Assembly (NCBI GenBank): GCA_017648225.1 | Contig: JAGCJE010000311.1 | Coordinates: 1 to 18,800, forward strand | Direction: 5' to 3' | From: Kiritimatiellia bacterium | Lineage (GTDB): Bacteria; Verrucomicrobiota; Kiritimatiellia; RFP12; UBA1067 | Length of the DNA: 18,800 nucleotides | Shown: positions 1 to 6,387 of the stretch, one piece after another | Numbering within the stretch: position 1 is the first letter of the stretch | How the letters are laid out: each line of letters opens with the position of its first letter | The notes under the pieces: model-generated | What the model was told of the DNA's origin: nothing | Database searches by the model: none | Seen by the model: only the letters and a program-made list of their open reading frames with translations | Position numbers and translations under genes: made by a program

Positions 1-128
1 ACGCTCTGACGGATAAGACTCTCGCCGCCGAAAACGCGCAGGAACTGTTTCGGCTTTTCGGGGGTCGACAGAGGCCAAAATCTTTCGCCGCTTCCGCCCG
101 CCAGTATGACAGCATAAAAACCACTCAT
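1..128 (-). CDS. manC: Mannose-1-phosphate guanylyltransferase, N-terminal part (runs off left edge)
   Basis: Only the first ~42 residues are present. They start MSGFYAVILAGGSGERFWPL and continue with STPEKPKQFL. This is the nucleotide-binding signature of the mannose-1-phosphate guanylyltransferase (GDP-mannose pyrophosphorylase) family: a glycine-rich LAGGSGxRxWPLS loop followed by KPKQFL. By family knowledge the enzyme makes GDP-mannose from GTP and mannose-1-phosphate in the cytoplasm, feeding polysaccharide, O-antigen or fucose synthesis. An in-frame ATG at 134 is an alternative start. I chose the ATG at 128 because GAGG lies 9 bases before it, against only 3 before the first ATG. The gene follows the envelope protein at 144-1430 by about 15 bases and is probably co-transcribed with it. 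The family call is strong, but other sugar-nucleotidyltransferases cannot be fully excluded from so short a piece. Confidence 0.85.
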   Translation of the reverse strand, partial: MSGFYAVILAGGSGERFWPLSTPEKPKQFLRVFGGESLIRQS

Positions 129-143
129 TCTCATCTACCTCAA

Positions 144-1430
144 TCAGTCGAACTTCAACGTCTTTTTCCAGCCCGATTTCAGCGCCGGCCATTCTTCCAC
201 CAAAGCGAAATCGTCGGCCACAAAAATCTTGAACCCTTTAGGCGCGGATACGAGCTTACGGCCGTTTTTGGCTTCCGGGAAAACGATAAGAAGAGGCAGG
301 TCGCCCTTCTTTGAAGCTGCCGCCGGACCGTCGCCTTCAAGTGAAATCGCACGGCGGGGATTACCGTAAAAAACCGTGCCGTCGAAATCCCAGATAAGCC
401 CGGCTCTGTCACGCGGCTGCATCTCCATTTTCGATTCAAGCTTCTTTATGAGAAGCTGATTGGCCGCATACCAGCTTTCGTTGAGGGGATATTTGTAACC
501 TCCGAAATAACGCCATGTGTTCCAGCCGATTTCACCGTACCAGGTCGTCTTTATGTAGCCCACGAACTGATTAACCCTGCCGAACCCGAGAGCCGTCATT
601 ATCATGTCGTCGCCCGGCTTATGATTGGCGATAAGGCAGTTTCCGGCCGCAATCCACACCTTCTCCTTTTGTGGTTCCGCCAATGGCGTGACGGACGCGC
701 CGTCTATTTTTTTTACTTTGGCCTGTCCCGTGGAATAATCAATCATCTGCAGATTTTTAACCGCGCCAAATCTGCCGTTGTATGCGACGATGTTGCCGCG
801 CGAAAACGGCATTTCGAGATTGCGTTCGCTCGCATGGGAACTCGTGACCAGAAGCTCTGGGTCGCTCTTGAGCCACGCCTCGACGAAAACATGGGAAGTA
901 TCTCCGTCCGTCTTGTTTTTAACGATTCTTCCGGAGGGATCTTTGGTCCACCACTCTCCCGGAGGATTCGCGTCGGATATTACCGTAACCGGCCCTTCTA
1001 CGAGATACTTGCCTACGCCGGTCGTCGCAAGAACCGATGAGATCTTCCGCGGTTCTTTAGACGTTGCGACGCGCATCGCGTCCTTCGCCGTTGGTCCTGT
1101 AACGATACCCCATATCGCATCCTCGTACGGATCCGAGTCGATTTGGCATATCATCCTCTTAAGACGTTTGATCATCTTGTCGTTCAACTCTTCGGGGCGG
1201 ACGACGAAAGCGACGTAACGCGGCTTATGCTTGCGCAGAGCCTCAAACGTCTCGAGAGAATCTACGGAATCTTTTACCGTGCAGGAAACGGTGTCGCGGG
1301 GAGATTCGCGAACCATCGCGTCCGCGACCTCCTTCCATTTAGCGGACTCCTCGCTCGGAACAGACGAAAGAGACGCGACGACAAGCATCGTGGAGAAAAA
1401 ATTGAAACGGCCGGAATTGTTCATAATCAA
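144..1430 (-). CDS. Uncharacterised, probably exported protein; possible caspase/gingipain-fold (clan CD-like) peptidase
   Basis: A 428-residue protein I cannot assign with certainty. The N-terminus has a short hydrophobic stretch (about residues 9-23, FNFFSTMLVVASL) that could be a weak signal peptide. Residues 69-120 (KPRYVAFVVRPEEL, then DPYEDAIWGIVTG) form a conserved-looking alpha/beta block. A hydrophobic strand ending in SSHAS places His199. About 65 residues later VWIAAGNCLIA places Cys265, followed by a glycine-rich segment near 280-300. A His, then an Ala-x-x-Cys after a hydrophobic strand, is the layout of clan CD cysteine peptidases (caspases, gingipain-like C25). This is pattern inference only, and I see no typical HG motif. 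Start: TTG at 1430 has GAGAGG 7 bases upstream; the ATG at 1424 is 13 bases from it and is the alternative. It lies 18 bases after dprA and just before manC. Confidence 0.7.
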   Translation of the reverse strand: MIMNNSGRFNFFSTMLVVASLSSVPSEESAKWKEVADAMVRESPRDTVSCTVKDSVDSLETFEALRKHKPRYVAFVVRPEELNDKMIKRLKRMICQIDSDPYEDAIWGIVTGPTAKDAMRVATSKEPRKISSVLATTGVGKYLVEGPVTVISDANPPGEWWTKDPSGRIVKNKTDGDTSHVFVEAWLKSDPELLVTSSHASERNLEMPFSRGNIVAYNGRFGAVKNLQMIDYSTGQAKVKKIDGASVTPLAEPQKEKVWIAAGNCLIANHKPGDDMIMTALGFGRVNQFVGYIKTTWYGEIGWNTWRYFGGYKYPLNESWYAANQLLIKKLESKMEMQPRDRAGLIWDFDGTVFYGNPRRAISLEGDGPAAASKKGDLPLLIVFPEAKNGRKLVSAPKGFKIFVADDFALVEEWPALKSGWKKTLKFD

Positions 1431-1448
1431 ATATTATCCTCTCGGTAG

Positions 1449-2561
1449 TCATTCGCTTCTAGGCAACGCGACTCTGTTGCCGGGGAAAAATCTGATGCGT
1501 CCCTTGAGCCTCAGAGACATAGTGAGGGAATTTATCTTCGCGGCGTCAAAACCCGTTTTCACGGCCAAAACATCCACCGAAACCGGCTCCTCTCCGAGAT
1601 TTCGCATTATAATCGACTCTTCGACGTTGAAAGGCACATGCGCGAAAAGCCCGGCGTTGTTTTTCTTTTCCGTTTTTCGCTTTTCGGAGGACGGCGGGGC
1701 GTCTTCGGCGTCCAGTGCGCTGCGTCCGAAGAGATCGCCCATCTCCTCTTCGACGTCGCGGGCGTTGCGGACGAGTCTCGCGCCGTCGCGGATAAGCTTA
1801 AGACACCCTGCAGAAGCGCGGCTGTCGACACGCCCGGGAAGCGCCATGACAGTCCGCCCGAGTTCAGCCGCGAGCGACGTCGTAATCAAGGTTCCGCTTT
1901 TAAGAGGAGCTTCTATCGCGATTACGCCTTTAGCGAGAGCGGCGACCACTCTGTTGCGTTGAGGGAATGTATGCTCATCGGCGCTGCGTCCGAAAGGAAA
2001 TTCGCTTACGACCGCACCGCCCTTTTCGATTATCTCTCGCGCTAGGGCGCGGTTTTCCTCCGGATAGAACATGTCGAGAGCCGAACCGAGAACGCCGACT
2101 GTCACGCCGGAAGCGTCAAGCGCACCTCGATGAGCTGCGGCGTCTATACCGAGAGCGAGCCCAGAAATCACAACCCAACCGTTCGAGGCAAGATCGAAGG
2201 AAAGTTTGGATGCCTCGTTGCGACCGTACTCGGTCGAACGGCGAGTACCGACCATAGCGATGGCGGGACGGGAAAGCGCCTTAACGTCGCCCTTGACGTA
2301 CAACGCAAGAGGATGGGCGCGCATATCTCTGAAAACAGAGGGATAATCTTCGTCCGCGGGAGTTAAAATTTCAACCTTGTATTTTAAAGCGAGTTTCAGT
2401 TCACGCTCCCAATCGATAGCGCCGGGATTCCGCCCGACCTTATGCGGGTAATTCTCCCATGCCGAAACGACCGAACCGAACTTTGCGACGAGCCCGGAAA
2501 GTTTGACAGAACCGACTCCTTCTGTCAGATTAAAGGCGATATAAGCTTCTTTTTCGGTCAT
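1449..2561 (-). CDS. dprA: DNA-processing protein DprA (Smf)
   Basis: A 370-residue protein with the usual DprA layout. An N-terminal helix-hairpin-helix/SAM-like part (about 5-35, LTEGVGSVKLSGLV) leads into the Rossmann-like DprA core (about 70-275). The core carries AMVGTRRSTEYG (102-113), ISGLALGIDAAAHRGAL (132-148), FPQRNRVVAALA (199-210), EAPLKSGTLIT (217-227) and ALPGRVDS (240-247). A charged linker (about 285-303) precedes a C-terminal winged-helix-like segment (about 325-365). By family knowledge DprA binds single-stranded DNA in the cytoplasm and loads RecA during natural transformation; many non-competent bacteria also keep it. The ATG at 2561 has AGGA 8 bases upstream. It is divergent from tRNA-Glu, with only 60 bases between them, so both promoters share that space. 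No confident minus-strand promoter is visible there. Confidence 0.95.
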   Translation of the reverse strand: MTEKEAYIAFNLTEGVGSVKLSGLVAKFGSVVSAWENYPHKVGRNPGAIDWERELKLALKYKVEILTPADEDYPSVFRDMRAHPLALYVKGDVKALSRPAIAMVGTRRSTEYGRNEASKLSFDLASNGWVVISGLALGIDAAAHRGALDASGVTVGVLGSALDMFYPEENRALAREIIEKGGAVVSEFPFGRSADEHTFPQRNRVVAALAKGVIAIEAPLKSGTLITTSLAAELGRTVMALPGRVDSRASAGCLKLIRDGARLVRNARDVEEEMGDLFGRSALDAEDAPPSSEKRKTEKKNNAGLFAHVPFNVEESIIMRNLGEEPVSVDVLAVKTGFDAAKINSLTMSLRLKGRIRFFPGNRVALPRSE

Positions 2562-2574
2562 CTAAAATTTCCTA

Positions 2575-2604
2575 TTGCAATCTCAGTCGGATTTTTGATA
2601 TACT
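2575..2604 (+). promoter_or_regulatory. Promoter of tRNA-Glu (extended -10)
   Basis: TTGCAA at 2575-2580, an 18-base spacer, then TATACT at 2599-2604 preceded by TG one base upstream (TGATATACT, an extended -10). The tRNA begins 17 bases after the -10 box, leaving a short 5' leader of roughly 10 bases. The motif is seen directly; promoter activity is inferred. Confidence 0.7.
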
Positions 2605-2621
2605 ATCTCTCAGTTGATTAC

Positions 2622-2696
2622 GGCCCCATCGTCTATCGGCTAGGACACAAGCTTTTCATGCTTGGTAGAGGAGTTCGACTCTCCTTGGGGCTGCCA
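2622..2696 (+). tRNA. tRNA-Glu (anticodon TTC)
   Basis: A full cloverleaf can be drawn. The acceptor stem pairs GGCCCCA with TGGGGCT (G1-U72 wobble), followed by discriminator G and an encoded CCA at 2694-2696. The anticodon stem CAAGC/GCTTG encloses the loop TTTTCAT, giving anticodon TTC, which reads GAA and GAG. The T stem AGGAG/CTCCT encloses TTCGACT. It is 75 nucleotides long and is the only plus-strand gene in the window, transcribed against the operon to its right and divergently from dprA. A hairpin with a T run follows 4 bases after the CCA. Confidence 0.97.
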
Positions 2697-2700
2697 TTAA

Positions 2701-2727
2701 AAAAGAGGCTTTCGCCTCTTTTTTTGT
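2701..2727. terminator. Bidirectional intrinsic terminator between tRNA-Glu and the TPR gene
   Basis: GAGGC (2705-2709) and GCCTC (2714-2718) enclose the four-base loop TTTC. The stem extends into AAAA on the left and a run of T on the right. Read on the plus strand it ends in GCCTC plus seven or more T, terminating tRNA-Glu. Read on the minus strand it ends in GCCTC followed by T6, terminating the operon whose last stop codon is at 2745. Confidence 0.88.
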
Positions 2728-2744
2728 TTTAAACTCATCTCTCA

Positions 2745-4130
2745 TCAACCCTGCTGAGCTTTGAGAGCCTGGGAAACCGCAAGCATCCTGTCGGAGAGAT
2801 CGGCAAATCCGACGTCCGTGGAATATACGTCCTTGTAGTACTGATACGCCTTCTCGAGGTCTCCCGCATTTTCAGCGCACAGACCGAGCTGATAGACCAC
2901 GTTCTTCTTAAGATCGTCCATCGTCGGTATCGCGTCGCGCGCAGTTTCAAGCTGCATCACCGCCATATCGGACTGACCCTTCATCATAAAGCACATCGCC
3001 AGATAATAAAGCGCCCAGAGACGATCCTTGGGGCTGCGCTGAGCGAGCTGGAGATGTTCAAGAGCCTCGTCGTAATATTCGTTCTGATAATAAAGAACGC
3101 CGAGCTCATAACGTAGATGAAGATCGTTCGGATAACGCTCGACGCGCGAAGCGAGATCGTCAAACACGAACTGGTTCTTCTCGTTCATCAACTCGACAAC
3201 GGAATTCTCGTCACCGGCGGCGCGATACTGTTCGATAAGCTGATCGTAGTACTGGACCTGGGTCTGGGAAAGCATACGGTCGAGCTCGGGATCCATAGAA
3301 CCGGAAACTTCAAGCGCTTCCTGAAGACAGTTGATCGCCTCCTCAAAACGCTTGCTCTGGATATAAAGTCTGGCGAGCGCGCGGCGGAAGTTCATATTCT
3401 TCGGCTCGTTCGCGATCTGGGCAATCTTTTCAGCGATAAGCGCTTCGGCGTCGTCACCGGTTACCACGGCCTTGTTGGCCTGATCGAGTTTCTTGGCCTG
3501 CTCCTTGTTCGCGATAAGATTCTGGAACCCACCCTTCTTTCCTGCGGTTTCAACCCATCCCGAATTCATCGTCGCCTGGGCTTCGCAGTTTTTGAGAAGC
3601 TGTACAATCTGCTGATCGCCGGGCTTAATCTCGGAAAGTTTTCTGTACGCATCACGGGCCTTCACCCAGTTCTTCGACATCTGATAATAGGTCGCTACGC
3701 GCATAAGAAGCTCAGGATCCTTGTTCCCGCCTTCATAAGCGGCCTCGACGGAAATTGCGGCGTGATCAGGCTTGCCAGCGGCCTCGGCCGCCTTGACGGC
3801 GGCTTCAATGTTATCACCGTCGAGAGGATTCTTGCAAAGAAGCTTTTCGGCCTCGGCCATAGCCTTCTCACCTTCGCCCTTCTTGACGAGACCCATGATT
3901 TTCTGACGGTCCATCATATAACCGAGTTTGGCGCCGAAACCGACCTTGCCGTTCGCGCGGAAGTTGAGAACCTGGGCCGTGCGTAAAAGTCTGCGGGCCT
4001 CCAGAACGTCTGGAGCTGCAGCGACAGCCTCCATCAGCATATCGACCGCAAGTTCATATTTACGCGACTCGAGCGCCTGGCGCCCGCGATTCATGAAATT
4101 CTGAGCCTTCTGAGCTAAATCTACAGCCAT
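2745..4130 (-). CDS. Large tetratricopeptide-repeat protein
   Basis: About 461 residues from the ATG at 4130, starting MAVDLAQKAQNFMNRGRQAL. It is helical throughout, with TPR-like repeats: ALESRKYELAVDMLMEAV at the N-terminus, then NWVKARDAYRKLSEIKPGD, KRFEEAINCLQEALEVS, LRYELGVLYYQNEYYDEAL and AYQYYKDVY nearer the C-terminus. No signal peptide or membrane segment is seen, so it is probably a cytoplasmic scaffold or adaptor; partners cannot be read from sequence. An upstream in-frame TTG at 4160 would add 10 residues, but AGAGG sits 5 bases before the ATG at 4130, so the ATG is preferred. It is the last gene of the unit that begins at 6012 and is followed by the shared hairpin terminator. 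Specific function unknown. Confidence 0.85.
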   Translation of the reverse strand: MAVDLAQKAQNFMNRGRQALESRKYELAVDMLMEAVAAAPDVLEARRLLRTAQVLNFRANGKVGFGAKLGYMMDRQKIMGLVKKGEGEKAMAEAEKLLCKNPLDGDNIEAAVKAAEAAGKPDHAAISVEAAYEGGNKDPELLMRVATYYQMSKNWVKARDAYRKLSEIKPGDQQIVQLLKNCEAQATMNSGWVETAGKKGGFQNLIANKEQAKKLDQANKAVVTGDDAEALIAEKIAQIANEPKNMNFRRALARLYIQSKRFEEAINCLQEALEVSGSMDPELDRMLSQTQVQYYDQLIEQYRAAGDENSVVELMNEKNQFVFDDLASRVERYPNDLHLRYELGVLYYQNEYYDEALEHLQLAQRSPKDRLWALYYLAMCFMMKGQSDMAVMQLETARDAIPTMDDLKKNVVYQLGLCAENAGDLEKAYQYYKDVYSTDVGFADLSDRMLAVSQALKAQQG

Positions 4131-4156
4131 AAAAACCTCTTCGTAAATTTTCAAAT

Positions 4157-4462
4157 TCAAGGAGTGACCGCAAGTCTGTCGTCACCGGCACCTTCGCAAA
4201 TGCCGTTGGTCTTGTACGTCTTAAGCATAAAGTGAGTCGCCGTAGAAACGACTCCGTCTATAGTCGAAAGATCCTGCGCCACAAAGGACGCGACATCCTG
4301 AAGACTGTTTCCCTTGACGAAAACGAGAAGATCGTAACCGCCCGACATCAGAAAACAGGCCTCAACCTGTTCGAATTGAGAAACCTTCTGAGCGATCTTT
4401 CCGAATCCGCACTCGCGCTGAGGCGTTATCTTAAGCTCGATTACTGCACGCACTTCGTTCAT
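4157..4462 (-). CDS. Stand-alone Lrp/AsnC effector-binding (RAM) domain protein
   Basis: A 101-residue protein matching the C-terminal effector domain of Lrp/AsnC regulators without the N-terminal helix-turn-helix. It opens with the beta strand VRAVIELKI (4-12). It has the conserved turn MSGGYDLLVFVKG (39-51) and a closing strand with THFMLKTY (76-83). In the family this domain binds amino acids or other small ligands and oligomerises; without a DNA-binding part it cannot repress alone and may act as a ligand sensor for a partner. The start is firm: TAAGGAGG overlaps the stop codon of the upstream lptE-like gene and lies 5 bases before the ATG, suggesting translational coupling. Its role next to outer-membrane assembly genes is not known. 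Confidence 0.88.
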   Translation of the reverse strand: MNEVRAVIELKITPQRECGFGKIAQKVSQFEQVEACFLMSGGYDLLVFVKGNSLQDVASFVAQDLSTIDGVVSTATHFMLKTYKTNGICEGAGDDRLAVTP

Positions 4463-4471
4463 GATACCTCC

Positions 4472-4987
4472 TTATTCCCACTTTAAGTTCAAAACGTCGT
4501 CAACGATCTGTCGCGCGATATCCTCGGCTATCCTTCCGGAGGCGTCGCGTTGGAGCGTTACCACATCCCGATCGCCGTAAAATGTCGTGCGACCTATATA
4601 TTTACGGTTGTCGACAAGAACCATACCCGATTTTTTGTCGATAAAGCTGACGACCGCTTCACTTTTAAAGCGTCTCTCCATGCGGCGATTACCATGGTCA
4701 CGAATGCTGGAATTCACTCTTGAGATGGATGCAGATCCGATTACACCCTGGATCTCAAGCGCGCAATCGGAGGATGTCGAGATCTTGAAAGTTCCTTCAC
4801 GCTGGAATTCACGGAGAATCTGACGCGTAACGACATTCCCGAGTTCTGTCACCTCGCTTTCGTTACGGAACACGGGAACGAATACGGTACGCTTATCCTC
4901 GGGGACATCGCTCGTCCACTTGTATGTCGCGCAACCTGACGATAAGGCTGCGAGCGCAAATGCGAAGAAAAATTTAAACATTCTCAT
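4472..4987 (-). CDS. lptE: LptE-like LPS-assembly lipoprotein
   Basis: A 171-residue protein with a lipoprotein-type signal (MRMFKFFFAFALAALSSGC, Cys19). The lipobox is weak because Ser rather than Leu stands at -3. The mature part has KRTVFVPVFRNESE followed by TRQILREFQREGTFKI, then a strand-rich region ending in IARQIVDDVLNLKW. This follows the LptE/DUF-type pattern of small lipoproteins: 'P.F.N.T...ELE..VT..L...F...' and a helix at the end. By family knowledge LptE plugs the LptD barrel and helps deliver LPS to the outer surface. The ATG at 4987 overlaps the previous stop codon by 4 bases (ATGA), and AAGGAG lies 5 bases upstream. The gene symbol rests on family resemblance rather than on an lptD neighbour. 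Confidence 0.75.
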   Translation of the reverse strand: MRMFKFFFAFALAALSSGCATYKWTSDVPEDKRTVFVPVFRNESEVTELGNVVTRQILREFQREGTFKISTSSDCALEIQGVIGSASISRVNSSIRDHGNRRMERRFKSEAVVSFIDKKSGMVLVDNRKYIGRTTFYGDRDVVTLQRDASGRIAEDIARQIVDDVLNLKWE

Positions 4988-6012
4988 CTTGACTCCTTGA
5001 CTGACTGCGGTGACTTAAGCTGCTCAAGACGTTCGCGGACGGCCTGAGCGTAGGGACTGGCGGGATAATCTCTCAAAAAGCCCTCGTAGGCGTTGATCGC
5101 GCCTCTTAATTTTCGGGTACGCGAATCGTAGAATCTCGCGGCTTCATACGCCTCTTTCTCAACGATCGCGGAAGCTTCGTCGCGCCATTTCAAAAACTTC
5201 TCTCTCGCGTCGTTGTCGTCGGTCGTTCTCGCGGCCATCGCCATAAACGAGACGGTGTTTAAACTTCTGTCGCGATTGTATTCATGCTCTTTCAGAAGAT
5301 GCATCCTCAGTTCTGCCTCCTTGTAAAGAGCGGCCTTGGATTCCGGTGAGGCGCTATAACGGTTTCTGATGGTCCTGCACACGTCGACCGATTCCTCAAA
5401 CTCCTCGTCGTCGATGCGAAGCTCAACGATCGCATACATCGCCTCGGGCGCGAATACGGCACCCGGCGCACGACGCACCACCGCTTCAAACGCGTGTCTG
5501 ACGTCGGTGGTGTTCGCAAACCTGAAAAAGACGATACGCTTGCCGTCCTCGCGCATTTTTTTGGCGGCCTCGTACATCTTTGTCATAACTTTATCGTAAT
5601 CGCAGTTCGAGGAATAAAAGTCAGCAAGGTATTTATATTCTTCAAGAGCGCTGATTGGATCTTTCATCCTGTAAAGATAGAGGTCAGCCAACTCTTCCTG
5701 GGCCGTAACGGCCTCGGGCGAAAACGCGAACGCGGCGATAAGCGCATTATAGGCGTTCACTGCCGAACCGTACGATCCCTTTTCGGCATATCCGCGGGCC
5801 AGCGCGAGCTGATCTTGGGGATTTTCAAACTTCGCTCTGCGCCACCAGAAAAAACTCGGCGTCTTGCGCTCTTGAGGCAAAACATTGGATTCGCTGTCGA
5901 AACCGGGATACGCATCCGTCGCATAATGGGTCCCCGGTCCCGGGGTCGCGGCGAACAACCCCGCACCCGCTGCGCAAAGAGCGAATAACATCAATAATCT
6001 TTTTAAATTCAT
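4984..6012 (-). CDS. BamD-like periplasmic TPR protein
   Basis: A 342-residue protein with a clear signal peptide (MNLKRLLMLFALCAAGAGLFAA). Cys13 is not in a convincing lipobox, so cleavage after the LFA-A region is more likely than lipidation. The mature part has TPR-like helices: LALARGYAEKGSYGSAVNAY (about 69-88), EELADLYLYRMKDPISALEEY and, at the end, GAINAYEGFLRDYPASPYAQ, the 'AY..F...YP.S.YA' pattern shared by BamD/YfiO and YbgF-type proteins. By analogy it would act in outer-membrane protein assembly or envelope maintenance; the exact partner is uncertain. The promoter at 6019-6047 puts the predicted transcription start on the A of the ATG, so the mRNA may be leaderless, consistent with the lack of a ribosome binding site. 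It heads the operon with lptE. Confidence 0.8.
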   Translation of the reverse strand: MNLKRLLMLFALCAAGAGLFAATPGPGTHYATDAYPGFDSESNVLPQERKTPSFFWWRRAKFENPQDQLALARGYAEKGSYGSAVNAYNALIAAFAFSPEAVTAQEELADLYLYRMKDPISALEEYKYLADFYSSNCDYDKVMTKMYEAAKKMREDGKRIVFFRFANTTDVRHAFEAVVRRAPGAVFAPEAMYAIVELRIDDEEFEESVDVCRTIRNRYSASPESKAALYKEAELRMHLLKEHEYNRDRSLNTVSFMAMAARTTDDNDAREKFLKWRDEASAIVEKEAYEAARFYDSRTRKLRGAINAYEGFLRDYPASPYAQAVRERLEQLKSPQSVKESR

Positions 6013-6018
6013 ACTGAT

Positions 6019-6047
6019 ATTATATCACACGCTGCGGTAACTTTCCA
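6019..6047 (-). promoter_or_regulatory. Promoter of BamD-like/lptE operon (extended -10, likely leaderless start)
   Basis: On the minus strand TGGAAA (6047-6042) is followed by a 17-base spacer and a perfect TATAAT (6024-6019), with TG one base upstream of the box (TGATATAAT). A six-base spacer after the -10 box puts +1 at 6012, which is the A of the ATG start codon. No Shine-Dalgarno sequence lies in between. Confidence 0.72.
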
Positions 6048-6063
6048 TCTAGACTTTCAAAAT

Positions 6064-6378
6064 CTAAACGCGAAGGCCGGAACAGACTTCGTTTGAATCA
6101 GGATTCGTCCATTCGTACGGGAAAGAAGCACACTTATCTGGTTTCACCGCGTGTATCGTACAGAGATTGTCGTCTGTCAGATAAACGCACGAGCCGTCCG
6201 GACGGCTTTTTAAGATAAGACCCTTCCTGTCAGGCGCGACTTCGGTCTCGGTGGCGATAAAATCATCCTCTGTGAAGCCGAGATACTTCGCGATTCGCGA
6301 TATCTCGGCTTCATTGACGCGGACGATCCCGTTCTTTATGCGGCAACAGGCGCCGCACTGGCGGCATTTAAACGTCAT
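6064..6378 (-). CDS. YkgJ-family cysteine-cluster (zinc/iron-chelating) protein
   Basis: A 104-residue protein starting MTFKCRQCGACC. Cysteines 5, 8, 11 and 12 form the CxxCxxCC signature, and Cys64, Cys73, Cys83 and Cys99 complete the set (DGSCVYL, NLCTIHAVKPDKCASFPYEW). This is the YkgJ/UPF0153 pattern, thought to bind zinc or an iron-sulfur centre; biological roles are poorly defined. It starts 9 bases after the aconitase stop codon without a clear ribosome binding site and ends at a TAG at 6064, about 15 bases before the promoter region of the next unit. Sitting behind an Fe-S enzyme, it could have a role in metal handling for it, but that is inference only. Confidence 0.9.
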   Translation of the reverse strand: MTFKCRQCGACCRIKNGIVRVNEAEISRIAKYLGFTEDDFIATETEVAPDRKGLILKSRPDGSCVYLTDDNLCTIHAVKPDKCASFPYEWTNPDSNEVCSGLRV

Positions 6379-6387
6379 GTCGCGCCG

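Noticed and set aside
3117..3986. 289-codon plus-strand frame opposite the TPR gene
   Set aside because: Antisense shadow of a repetitive helical gene; no ribosome binding site or family features.
6013..6063. Terminator between the YkgJ-type gene and the BamD-like operon
   Set aside because: Only a weak imperfect repeat (AGATTT...AAGTCT) is present, with no GC-rich stem and no T run.
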